A stretch of 64,000 nt of DNA from Umbelopsis isabellina. Its lineage: Eukaryota > Mucoromycota > Umbelopsidomycetes > Umbelopsidales > Umbelopsidaceae. A model generated the notes under the pieces. The model saw nothing but the letters and a program-made list of their open reading frames with translations, made no database searches and was not told the origin of the DNA. This document shows positions 35,335-45,408 of this stretch, piece after piece. The stretch covers positions 310,001-374,000 of the forward strand of contig JAEPQZ010000018.1 of assembly GCA_016758905.1 (NCBI GenBank). Reading direction: 5' to 3'. The position numbers were made by a program, and so were the translations under genes. Within the stretch, counting starts at the first letter, position 1, and each line of letters opens with the position of its first letter.

Positions 35335-36784
35335 ATGCAGAACCTCGAGCATGTCGATCCCCTAGAACCACCACTCAGTCCTCAGGAAGAGCACGAGTCC
35401 GACGAGATTGAAGAACAAAAGCATTTCCAAAAAGTCCTAATGGCGTTGGCATACTACCGCCGTCACTCGCTTATTATGAACAACCGCCGTCGGTATGACT
35501 ACATGCTGCTGCCAGAGCAACACAAGGCGCTGGTGCCGCACCTGTTGCAGAAGATAAACCATGTGGATGGTTTAATTGAGGAAAATACAAAGATTTTGAA
35601 GGAAATCGTCAGAGCGTCCGGAATTTTTTCCGATGGGGACCTTCGAGACTCGGTGTCAAAAACAGATACGCAAAAGGTAAGCACAAGATGTGGTAGACCA
35701 GTTCCAGTGTTAATGCCATGCTAACACATAATGATTAGCCACCTGTTTCAGCAAACGACATGGATAAGGTTCGAAGTACACTTAAGCAATTTGTGAGGGA
35801 TTGGTCGAAAGAGGTATGATGCTCATTAAGTGGAGTCGATGTGACATTGCGGATTGTAGGTGGAACTTACTTGTTTATTTAAAAGGGAGAGGCAGAGCGA
35901 CAGGCTTCATATGAGCCCATCTTGAACGAGTTGGAAGATATTTATTGTAATGTTCCAATAGAAGAAAGGTGAGTATCACATATCGCTCATGGGAAGTTCG
36001 GTAATCATTTACGGTGAAATTGCAAGTTGCCTTAACAAATGATTCTCGTCCTGGATCTCGTCATTTATAGGGGCCAGCTGCGCGTTCTTGTACCAGGAGC
36101 TGGACTGGGGCGACTAGCATTTGAGATTTGCAAGCGTGGGTTCAGCTGTCAAGGCAACGAATTTTCATTCTACATGTTGCTATCTTCCAACTTTATTTTG
36201 AACAGAGTTGAGGAGCCCGAGCAATACACCATCTATCCGTTTGTGCATTCGTTCTCCAACATTCGAGGCTCTGATCAACAACTTGCACCCATTCGCATTC
36301 CTGACGTTCTGCCATCATCGATCCCACCTACTGCTGACTTTTCCATGGTGGCTGGTGATTTCATCGAAGTGTATGGAGACGGTACCAAGAATCAAGGGCA
36401 GTGGGACGTGGTTGCCACATGCTTTTTCATCGATACGGCAAAAAATATCATTCAGTACCTTGAAATCATTCACAAGATTTTGAAGCCGGGCGGTACCTGG
36501 ATCAACCTGGGGCCATTGTTATATCACTTCGAGAATACCCCGGGCGAGAACTCAATCGAGCTTACTTTGGACGATGTGCGGGACGTTGCGCAGAAGATAG
36601 GATTCACCATTACGGTAAGTCAAGCTCAACAAAATCTCATCACTTGTGAGCACAAACACAAATCCTAATCGTGACCTACCCACAGAATGAAAAGACTTTC
36701 TCGTCCACTTATACATCCAACCCCAATTCCATGCTGAAGTATGTGTATGAATGCTCATTCTGGCGGGCGACCAAAAATCAGTGA
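35335..36784 (+). CDS. N2227-like methyltransferase (carnosine/histidine N-methyltransferase family)
   Basis: Five exons, 35335-35676, 35739-35813, 35886-35968, 36071-36614 and 36686-36784, give 380 residues, close to human CARNMT1 (409). The helical N-terminal part contains FQKVLMALAYYRRHSLIMNN. The SAM-binding site is LRVLVPGAGLGRLAFEI followed by the family signature GNEFSFYML. TCFFIDTAKNIIQYLEIIHK and WINLGPLLYHF follow, both diagnostic for this family (yeast YNL092W). The animal enzyme N-methylates carnosine and histidines in zinc-finger proteins. Fungi are not known to make carnosine, so a protein substrate is more likely here; that is inference. Confidence 0.88.
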
Positions 36785-37205
36785 AAAGAGTGAATACTCA
36801 AAATTGTGGTGGTTACATCTGCTGGACTGTAGCTAGAACCGCTGTTCCTTTCTTTTTTTTATAATGGTTGTTGGAAATAGATAACTAGAAAGAAAACGGC
36901 TGGGGACAATGTATAAACAGAAGGGAGCGAGAAACAACCAAGAGGAAAAGACGAAAAAGAAAATTGCATTTTCTGGACCAACAAAAAAATAAAAAAATAA
37001 TAACAAGAGAATACAAAACATGAATGCGAGTGTGTAGTGAAGGGGGTGGTATACAAGCATGAGAAGCAAAGTAATTATGAGCGATTCCATGACCAACAAG
37101 GGACCTCTGAATGTAACGTCGTAACACATGACATGAATTAGAAGAAGAAAAAGGTTGTAATATACTGAACAAAGAAAGTCGTGGGCTATAGCCAAGTAGA
37201 GCCGC
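36785..37205. other. Convergent 3' intergenic region
   Basis: Low-complexity A-rich/G-poor DNA between two converging genes; nothing else recognised. Confidence 0.5.
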
Positions 37206-39118
37206 TCAGTCGCAGCGGTTTCGTTGGTTGGCTTTGTGTCGTTTGAGCGCGTCCAATCTAGAAACAAAAACAGCGTTAATTAGTCAGTTCTGCAAACAAT
37301 TCTCTGACACTAACCACTAGCTTGCCCAGCACTCACTCACTCTCTCTCTCACTCTCTCTCTTACCTTGAAAACATTTTGCCACAAGCAGGGCAATGGAAG
37401 GGCTTGCCGCCAGCATGGATCTTGACATGCCTCTTCAAATCATGGTTTCGACTGAACGCTTGCGAACAGACGGTGCACTTGAACGGACGATCGTCAGTAT
37501 GTGTTCGGGAATGACTCTTCAAATTATAAAGGCGCATAAATGTCTTGGTGCACCCTGGGTAAAGACATGGATATACAGTGTGGGTTTCATTGTTGACGGT
37601 GGTAGTGACCGGTTGTGCTGAGGCATAATAGTCAATGGCATCGGCTTGTGTTTGGGCCAGTGTGCTTTCGGCGTGCTTACGTTTGAGCCCAGCCTGATCC
37701 AAACCACCAGCATTGGATGTTGAGGACGCAGAAGCCACGGCAGCCACGGCTGCAGCGGCAGCATTTATGGCGGACTCGTTGGGACCAGCACCACCAAATG
37801 GATTGGGTAAATAGTATTGTCCAGCAATCGACCCATGATTATCCGCTCCATCTACTGGTTCCTGTTGACCAGCATGCAATTGTTGTGCATACATGGCAAG
37901 CGCAGCAGCATCAGGGAACGAAAGGCTCTGTGATGATCGTGCCAACTGATTTGCCACGTCGTTGAGTAGACTCAGAGACTGTTCTGCACCTTCAGCTTGA
38001 GAAGCTCGCAATCGCTCAGACAGTTTTTGAGCTAATTCGCTCCACTCAGTATCAAGCAACTTGAGTGTCTTATTATCAGCAGCAGTAGTGGCAGCGGGCT
38101 GCTCTTCTTGTGCTGTGGATTCTTGCATCACTTGATCTTGGTTGTTTGACTCTTTGAGCTTGCTATGGAGAAGCTCTTGATCAACAAATTTGGCAGCCAG
38201 CGTGTGATCCCATCGATGCTTGAGTTGTTTGCTTTTTCTTCCGGGTATACTTATGGCAATTTCTTTCCATTTGCCGTAGCCCAGGCGTTTGATGCCTTGT
38301 AACAATAGGTCATCTTCTTCCTTGGTCCACTCTCCAGTCTTGGCATCTTCAGTGTCACTTTCACTATGTTCCTCGTTCAACTCCATCGCTTCGTTGTTGG
38401 TTAACCCAGGAATATTGGCCAACAGCATAGCATCAGTCACATCTAAATTTTCATTGCCAGAATCAGTGGTGGCAGTAGTGGCAGATTTCGTTTTCGAATC
38501 ATCTGCAGCAGTCTGTGATTTCTGTGAATCACTTTGAGATAATCCCAACAGCTGAAGAGCGGTAGCTGCATCTTCTTGCTCAAACGCTTCGGATTCTTTG
38601 CCTTTTCCCTTTCCTTTTGTACCCTCCGTGGCCTTGGCATCTTTTGCAGCAGACTTATCATCATCATCTTTGGCTTCGGCAGCACCTAAAATGGCTTTAA
38701 AGTTTTAGTATTTGATGTGGTCCATATGTGTGCATGATCGACTAGCCATGGTGTCAGATGGCTTTTTTTGTTAAATTTTACCTTTTTTTGCAGCTAATGC
38801 GGCTGTTAAGGTTTCAACGACATCAATCGAAGTTTGATTTTGTAATAATGCAGCAGCCAGGGCAGCACTACTCGTTGGTGGCAGCGGAATGGATTCTTTT
38901 TGCTGTAGCTTTTTGGATTTTTCCTCAGCTTGATCATCAGTCAAATTAGGCGAAGCAACGGCAGTGACATCAAGTGTGTGAGGTTCGTCGGACGCTTCTT
39001 TATGCGTATGAGCAATAGTAGACTGTTCCTGAGCACTTAGCGACGCAAAGGCTTTGTCTGGCTGGTGGTGCTTCTGGTCGCCCGAGTGATGAGATGTGAA
39101 AAGATGCACGCGGGCCAT
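37206..39118 (-). CDS. Transcription factor combining a SANT/Myb domain with three Crz1-like zinc fingers
   Basis: Three exons, 39118-38782, 38685-37365 and 37257-37206, give 569 residues. The first 230 residues are disordered and acidic. A SANT/Myb repeat follows (GEWTKEEDDLLLQGIKRLGY, KWKEIAISIPGRKSKQLKHR). A Gln/Ala-rich linker with a basic KRKHAES patch comes next. At the C-terminus are two C2H2 fingers (YPCLYPGCTKTF...H and FKCTVCSQAFSRNHDLKRH) and a C2HC finger split by the last intron (FHCPACGKMFSR, then LDALKRHKANQRNRC). The finger array resembles calcineurin-responsive Crz1 (TRPYNLKSHLRTH-like MRLYNLKSHSRTHTDDRP). No calcineurin PxIxIT site was obvious. SANT plus such fingers in one chain is unusual. 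The CT-rich third intron is low complexity. Confidence 0.85.
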
Positions 39119-39333
39119 GGTAGGTCGAGACGAGTCGAGACGTGAGCCTAAGAGTGGTGTATTGTATTTCTTATGCTATGATAGTGTCGACTTGACGTGA
39201 ACGGAGTCTTTTCAGTGACAGTCAGATACCAGTAACGAAACGAACCAAGCCTCCAACCTAAGCCTCCAAAGGATGTAAAGCCACCTGTTTGTGACAAATT
39301 GGAGTTAAAAAACAAAAACACTGCTGAGCGTCG

Positions 39334-39341
39334 TGACGTCA
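39334..39341. promoter_or_regulatory. Perfect cAMP-response element (TGACGTCA)
   Basis: The eight-base palindrome recognised by CREB/ATF-type bZIP proteins, 216 bp upstream of the SANT/C2H2 start codon. Confidence 0.5.
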
Positions 39342-39370
39342 GCAATTGCTAGTCACATGAACACCATTTC

Positions 39371-39447
39371 CCAATCAAAGTACTCATTTCACTACTTTGA
39401 CCTGGCCAATCACAATGGCCAGTTGCACTACGCGGTTCAGCCAATCA
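39371..39447 (+). promoter_or_regulatory. Three CCAATCA boxes at exact 35-bp spacing
   Basis: CCAATCA begins at 39371, 39406 and 39441. CCAAT boxes bind the Hap/NF-Y complex, and the CA extension matches its preferred 3' context. They lie about 250-330 bp upstream of the SANT/C2H2 gene and read ATTGG on its sense strand. Confidence 0.65.
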
Positions 39448-39670
39448 GGTTGTGATTTTCTCAAGTGCGCGATAACGCTGGGTCAGAGTTTCAAACCTAA
39501 AATGGGGCTATCGGCACAATGCCTCTTTGAGGATTTGCAATCTTCACATGCTTTTTATTATGGCCCGTCTTATTTCTTTTTCCGTACTTACCCCACTTTT
39601 TGACCATTGAGACGGAAGACGATGCTGATCTGATACGATACTTCATGATACAGCGACAGATGCTGGAATT

Positions 39671-39730
39671 TTCATAGTATCTGGTTTGCAAACCGTCTGA
39701 TTCATAGTATCCTGTTCGCAAACAGTCTAT
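39671..39730. repeat. Tandem 30-bp repeat, two copies, each centred on a palindrome
   Basis: Copies at 39671-39700 and 39701-39730 differ at about five positions. Copy 1 contains the perfect palindrome GGTTTGCAAACC. Copy 2 contains CTGTTCGCAAACAG, a palindrome with one mismatched pair. This looks like paired binding sites for a dimeric regulator. Confidence 0.6.
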
Positions 39731-40782
39731 GCTGATTTCACTAGCGCCGAAGTCGGACGTGTGAGTACGTTGGCAATAGCTGGATTACAATTAACGATCT
39801 AGGCAGATTGTGTAGGAGATCAAATTTGCTCCCCACCATGTGCTTCACAGTCAAGGCTAAGGAATGTCTTTTCCTTTATCAATTTGACGGCTTCCGTGTG
39901 TTACCCTGACGGTTTCCAGACTAGCTAGGAATGGGGATTAACGAAAAGCATGGCGTCTCATTGAAAACATGACGTGTTTCCGACGACGAGAGAGGGCCTG
40001 AGCACACTGCTCAATGGGGGTTTGAGCGTTCCGGTGGGATGAGTCATGCAAAGAAAAGTTGGAGCCATCAACATAACTAACTAATGCTGACCTCCCCAAT
40101 CGGAACCAGTAGGTTTTGAGGTTTGTCTGTACCATGACCGTGAGGCAGCCAGCCTGAAGTGTCTCATTTGTTTTTGTCCAACTTGTCACGCGGGTTGCAA
40201 AAAAGACTGCTATGTGATCCAAAAACGCATCAACATGGTGAAAACAAATTGAAAATGGTTGTGTGTGCTGTTCGCCAAAGTGTCTCACTTGGTAGAACCA
40301 AAAGATTCGCAATTCTGTAAATTCTTCCAAGCCTTTGATGTAAGATAGATGACCCGAATTAGAGTGGATGGTTGCCACTTACAGACAATACCTATGGTGG
40401 ATGTGTCACGTACATTAGCTGAATATGGCACTCTTGTCATTTGCTGCATATGAACCCGAACGGTTATGAGCGAGCCAGCCCAGCTACGGATTGACACGAC
40501 AGTGAGACATATTGTATAGTTGATGTGTAGCACTCCAGACACAATTTGATGCCAAAGAAAATTCTTTTTAATATATTTGCTGTACATTGAAATTGAAAGA
40601 AAGTATAGATGGAAAAACAGAAGGATAAGAACAAAGCACATTAAAAAGGTGGGGGAGCTATGATATTTTTGAAAATTCGTCAAGTAAAAGATAGGAAAAA
40701 AAAAAAGAAAAGAGAAGACTTTGGAAAGTTGGTAAAATGAAAATGAAAGCACCTTGGCCATTCCCTGGGCTCGTTCCCTAAC

Positions 40783-42680
40783 CTATGATGATGAAGCTGC
40801 TACGGCAGTGGTGGTTGCAATACCATGTTTCAAGCTCGTCATAAGGTCACTGCTAGGTTTCTCCGGTGAACGCAACTCTGATCGAGCTGATCGTTCTTCC
40901 TCGTCCCTGGTGGAGCGCTGATCGTTTTCATCATGGTTGTCAACCGGTATATTGATGGCATTTGATTTCTGATAACGATCGTTGTTTTCCCGCCATGATT
41001 CATGGTTGGGTACGACCAAAGCCATGGAAGAAGACTTTTCATTCCCATAGGAATTGTTGTTTGCGTCGGAAATGGGTATAGAGATGGAATCATAGTTGGT
41101 TGAACGAGTGGGGGAGGTGGCCGCCGTGAACGTAGGCGTGCTTTGTCGTCTTTCATCTAGAAAGGACTTTTCTTCCTTCTTACTACCGCCTTTTTGTTGT
41201 GCGATTAAACGTTGATGCAATTGTAACTGTTCTTGAAACGCTTGCAATTGTTTTTGTTGGGTTTTGTGAGCCAGTAAAGCGGCAGCGGCAGCAGGAGGAA
41301 GTCCTGAAGTATTTTCTACAAATCGACTGGACATAATTTCTTCACCAGTGGTGTGAGTGGTAGGGGTGTTGGATTTGGTGAAGGTTGAAAAACTTCCACT
41401 ATGGCTTGAGGTTCGATTGCGTTCCATGGAGCCAAGGGAATTTTCATTGCGGATGTTCATAAAATTCGACATGGTATTCCTTCTACCAGTGTTACTCAGA
41501 TGAGAATGACTCACCAAGCTGCCCATACGGCCCTCTACCTCAACTCGAACCTCCAAACCACCAACTCGTTCTCGTAAACCGCGATTTCGTCTCTCAAGGT
41601 AACGAATGTATTCGACAGCCTTGAACAAAATAGTACTTTTGGAATTATTGATATTTTTCAGAGTGGGGATGATGTCGGTGAGCTCCTTGAAGCCAGTGCG
41701 GATGGTATTACGGCGCTTTTGTTCAGAGGCAATGTGATTTGCTCTCTTTTCCTCTTCGGTCAACAACTCCTTGTGAGGTTTACTTCGTTTGTTAGCACCA
41801 TTGTAATTTGTCCCAGAAGTGGATGAACCAGGTGACTCAGCCATGTCCTCATCTTCGTCAGAGTCGGTGTCGGAAGCTCTACGTTTCACAGACTGTCTTC
41901 GTCTATTACGTTGCTGCGAGTCTTGTGGGTCCTCTTTGGACAAATCGACATGCTCAGTGTCATTTTCGGTTTTGAATGGCACATTCATGGACGAGATTTG
42001 TTGGTAAAAACGTTGTTGATGTGATGCGTCCAGCGAATCGATGATACTACGTCTATGTTGGTCTTGATCATGAAATTCATGGGGTGGATAGTCATGGTGG
42101 TCTTGATTTAAAAGCACGCCGGAGGATGGTTCGTGGTAATAAGACGACGGTGGTTGAGTCCAAGAACCATAGTGTGATGTTGTCCGTTGATCATGTGAAT
42201 CACTAGAATGCCGGTGGTCAAACAAACTGGAAGGGAGGTTCAATTGGTCATTTCCAACCGAGCTATCCTGCTCGACAAAGAAAGAATCCAAGAACTGTGA
42301 AAAAGCACGCTGATCATTCTCGTCTAACAATGGGTTGGTGTTTTGCTGTGTGAAAGGATCGGCTGCTGAAGGGAATTCGGTGGGCATATCCGCAACTGGC
42401 AGTGGCGGTGGCGTTTCCAAAGGGATAGGAATGGAGAAGTCAGGATCAAGGCCCAGGCTAAACTTGAAGTCTAATCACGATATAGAAATGCAAGGCATAA
42501 GTAAATTGAAACGTCAGGCGAGAAAAATTTGGCTTGGGCATGGTGGAGAAACAAACCTTCAAACGGAACAGGCTCTGGGATGTTTTCCTCGGTATCATCA
42601 CTTGACTTGAGGATATGGTTGGTGGATGGTGGAGATGACCACCAGTTTTTGGAATTGTTAGTGTAGTCCATGTCTGACAT
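40783..42680 (-). CDS. bHLH transcription factor, INO4/Mlx-like DNA-binding region
   Basis: Two exons, 42680-42557 and 42470-40783, give 603 residues. The bHLH region lies near 265-325. Its basic region is KRANHIASEQKRRNTIR, with the His-x3-Glu-x3-Arg residues of CACGTG (class B) binders. Helix 1 is GFKELTDIIPTL, helix 2 is SKSTILFKAVEYIRYLERR, and a coiled extension follows (GLRERVGGLEVRVEVEGR). NHxxSExKRR resembles yeast Ino4, and SEQKRR resembles animal Mlx/Mondo. The rest is disordered (Gln/His- and Ser-rich), except for an Ala/Gln-rich helix (PPAAAAALLAHKTQQKQLQA). It could dimerise with another bHLH protein, for instance in lipid or sugar control. The exact orthologue is not assignable. 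Confidence 0.88.
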
Positions 42681-43794
42681 GATGGTGTGTGAGGTACACG
42701 TTTAACAATGGAAGGGTAAAAAACTTGTGAATTGGCTGTGAGGTTTGGGATCAAACAAACTTGCAACAGTAAAAAAAAAAGTGTGTTGGGGGGGTGGGTG
42801 GGTGTTAAGAGTGGAGGTGAACGAATAATACAATCAAAAAAAAGGTGGAATAGCACAAAGAAATAGCTTTCAAATGGTTGCAATGAATTTCAAGGAATTC
42901 AACATGAAACCAATGGGGACAAAGCAAAATGGAGAAAAGAAAGGAACAGACTTTGCAAGAGACGTTGTTAACAGCCAAACTATTGATTTGGAGGTCCGCC
43001 CCGAATGGGCTTTTTGGTTAAAGATACCCGCAACGTCATCAAAAACAACCGGCCACAGTTTGCTTTTACCTGCTTAAAGGAACAAATTCAGCTTAATAAC
43101 AGCGAATACCAAACTGGGATCAATTCCAATCACAAATGCGGGACCAATCAGCTTGGTCTCCGCACAAAAGTCCTCATTATTACAAAGTCCAACTCCAGCT
43201 AAATGAATAAACGGCAGCAACCTTATAAACCCACCAACTTTATTAAAAGAGCAAAATACCCGCCTAATAAGCCAAATTATATCTAAAACAGCAAATACTG
43301 GTTATTAAATAAAATTCATTGGCGTGAGTACTTTGTTGCCCATGTAATAGCCAGTAAACTGTAACTTGCTTGCACTACACGCGATGCACCTGATTGAAAT
43401 AAGGACGAAGGAAGCAGATGCAAATCATTTTCGAGAAGAAAGAATAGCATATGCGTGATCTGCTGATAAAATGCATACATAGCTCAAAAGCGTTGCTTAA
43501 AAGCTTCCAATAAGCATGAGTGCGCTATGAAAACCTAAAAAGCCTGCGTGGCTACAGCGCCAGCTAAACCTTCGCCCCGGCTTCCCCTAACCCACGTCCC
43601 CGCCTTAATCCTCTTTGTCAGTTGACCTGCAAACTGGCACGAAAATACAGAACCCGAAAGTCTCCGCCTTCACATGAATATGCACAAAAATAATTGCCTT
43701 TTTTTTTATTGGGCTAAATTTTTAATTATACTGAGTAAAAAGAGATAACTGTTTAATTGTAGTAATCCCCATTGCCTTGCCGTATTTGACAGCA
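42681..43794. other. Upstream region of the bHLH gene and 3' flank of the GATA gene
   Basis: Contains a G-rich tract at 42788-42802 and two more CCAATCA boxes at 43126 and 43144. No gene recognised. Confidence 0.5.
42788..42802 (+). promoter_or_regulatory. G-rich tract able to form a G-quadruplex
   Basis: G7-T-G3-T-G3 on the plus strand, about 110 bp upstream of the bHLH start codon. Splitting the G7 run into two G3 runs supplies four G-tracts. Confidence 0.35.
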
Positions 43795-45408
43795 TCAACG
43801 AGAATCAGAGCTGGCAGAAGTACGACGGTCCATGGGGTAAGGTAGAATAGGGCATGGAGGAGGAGTGGGTGGCAATTCGCGATGGCAGGGTGGGGAGGAT
43901 GGGCTTTTAAGTGGAGCCAAATGAATGCTTTCCTTTTGAGCCGCGGCTGCTGCTGCTCCCAATGTTAGAATGGTAGCCAAGGCATTAGTGGCGTTGGGAT
44001 CACCGCCTCCTAGCAAATTGCCAAGAATAGATGCCGCTGCGTTGGGCGAAAACCCTGAAGCTGAAGGGGCAGGGCGATGCTGAGGGCTGCTTTCAATGCC
44101 TGCATTCACCATGACTTGATCAAGGTTATCCAAAACCGCATGTGTCTTGCTCAACAAATTGCCTAAATGCTCAACTTCACGACGAAGTTCTTGACGATGA
44201 GCTTCAAGTACTTTTTGAGTTTGTTGAACATCAGAATGAGGGTTCAATAAAGTTGACACAGTGGCAATGGCAGCAGCAGCAGTAGCAGTGTTGGATTTAC
44301 GATAGCTATCATGTTGCCCATTGACCGGGTTCAAAAGAGAAGCAATAGGGGAAGGACTATGATGAAGTGAAGTGGGTTCCAAAGCCTCGGGAGCCTTACG
44401 ATCATCCAATTGCATGCGCTTGACAGTACGGAAACCATCTTCATAAAAGCGACGCTTGCGTTCATTGGTTTCTTCTTCATCAGAGCCAGAAGACGAAGAA
44501 TCATGGGTCAACATAGGAGGTTCAGAGTGCTTGGGGCACAAACGACGCTGTTGAATAGGTTGAGCAGTAGCGTGGTGATGATGATGATGATGATGAGGAG
44601 GAGGAGGAGAAATAATGTTGGCATGCACTCTCTTACGCCGCTTGATGACTGAGCGTTTCATGGTAACCGGGCGTTGCACATTATGCAATTTGTAGTAAAG
44701 TCCACAAGCATTGCAAATAGTGTTGCCTTCTTCATCACGTCTCCATAGAGGAGTGGTGGTAGTGCTACAGTTGGAGCACACCATTTGAGGACGGTCCATA
44801 GAGGAAGCGTCAGAAGAAGATTCATGAGAATCATGGGAAAGTTCTTCATCACGTTGAACATCAAGTTCTTGTTGTTGTTGATGATGATGAATAGTTTCGG
44901 GCTTCTCCTTCAAGGTCTTTGTCTGTTCTTGCAAAACAAAGCGATGTTGAAGTTTAGAAGCATTGACATTTTTTCTGGCAAATGTGTTACGCTTTAGCCA
45001 AGTAGGCCGGGTAGCGTTACGGGCCTTCAAATAAAGCCCACAAGCATTGCAAATAATTTCTCCAGTTGGAGCACGTCTCCACAAAGGAGTGGCGGTAACA
45101 CCACAGTTCGTACAAGCAACAACGGATCCAATTCCAATGTCCGATCTCGCAACACTGGAGTTGCACGGTTCAGCGTGAGGGTGGTTCACACTGCTGGAAG
45201 AGGTCACATTGGGCTTGTCGAAGCGGTCAGCACTAGTAGTACTAGGCTGAGTTCGGTCGCTGAATGAAGCTTCAGCGCCGGCGGTAGGCGACAATCCTGA
45301 CTTTGATTCAAAAAGTCTTTGCTGTGGTTCTTCTAAAGGCATTTTATGGCATGAGTCGACGCTGGTAGCGGTCGACGGTTTGTTATAGTGTTCCCAACGG
45401 GGAGTCAT
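43795..45408 (-). CDS. Two-finger GATA transcription factor (iron-repressor SreA/Fep1/Urbs1 type)
   Basis: Intronless, 537 residues. Finger 1 is near 98-122 (CTNCGVTATPLWRRAPTGEI, then ICNACGLYLKARNATRP). Finger 2 is near 211-235 (CSNCSTTTTPLWRRDEEGNT, then ICNACGLYYKLHNVQRPVTM) and is followed by a basic RRKRV tail. The A-P-T-G/L-K-A-R and D-E-E-G/Y-K-L-H pairing is that of fungal iron-responsive GATA repressors, which shut off siderophore and iron uptake genes in high iron. These proteins usually carry a cysteine-rich segment between the fingers. Here the linker (about 88 residues, Gln/His- and Ser-rich) has none. A His-rich run (HHHHHHHH) and a C-terminal coiled coil (HRQELRREVEHLGNLLSKTH) are present. 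Another GATA role cannot be excluded. Confidence 0.9.
   Translation of the reverse strand: MTPRWEHYNKPSTATSVDSCHKMPLEEPQQRLFESKSGLSPTAGAEASFSDRTQPSTTSADRFDKPNVTSSSSVNHPHAEPCNSSVARSDIGIGSVVACTNCGVTATPLWRRAPTGEIICNACGLYLKARNATRPTWLKRNTFARKNVNASKLQHRFVLQEQTKTLKEKPETIHHHQQQQELDVQRDEELSHDSHESSSDASSMDRPQMVCSNCSTTTTPLWRRDEEGNTICNACGLYYKLHNVQRPVTMKRSVIKRRKRVHANIISPPPPHHHHHHHHATAQPIQQRRLCPKHSEPPMLTHDSSSSGSDEEETNERKRRFYEDGFRTVKRMQLDDRKAPEALEPTSLHHSPSPIASLLNPVNGQHDSYRKSNTATAAAAIATVSTLLNPHSDVQQTQKVLEAHRQELRREVEHLGNLLSKTHAVLDNLDQVMVNAGIESSPQHRPAPSASGFSPNAAASILGNLLGGGDPNATNALATILTLGAAAAAAQKESIHLAPLKSPSSPPCHRELPPTPPPCPILPYPMDRRTSASSDSR

Larger units (their letters stand above)
39119..40782. other. 1.7 kb upstream region of the SANT/C2H2 gene and 3' flank of the bHLH gene
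   Basis: No gene recognised. The frames here lack family features, and the part near 40700 is a purine-rich 3' flank. The half nearest 39118 is densely decorated with regulatory-like sequences listed separately. Confidence 0.5.

Noticed and set aside
39938-40761. Two overlapping minus-strand frames (146 and 158 codons)
   Set aside because: Composition looks random, with a hydrophobic artefact from purine-rich 3' flanking DNA; no start context or homologous motif.
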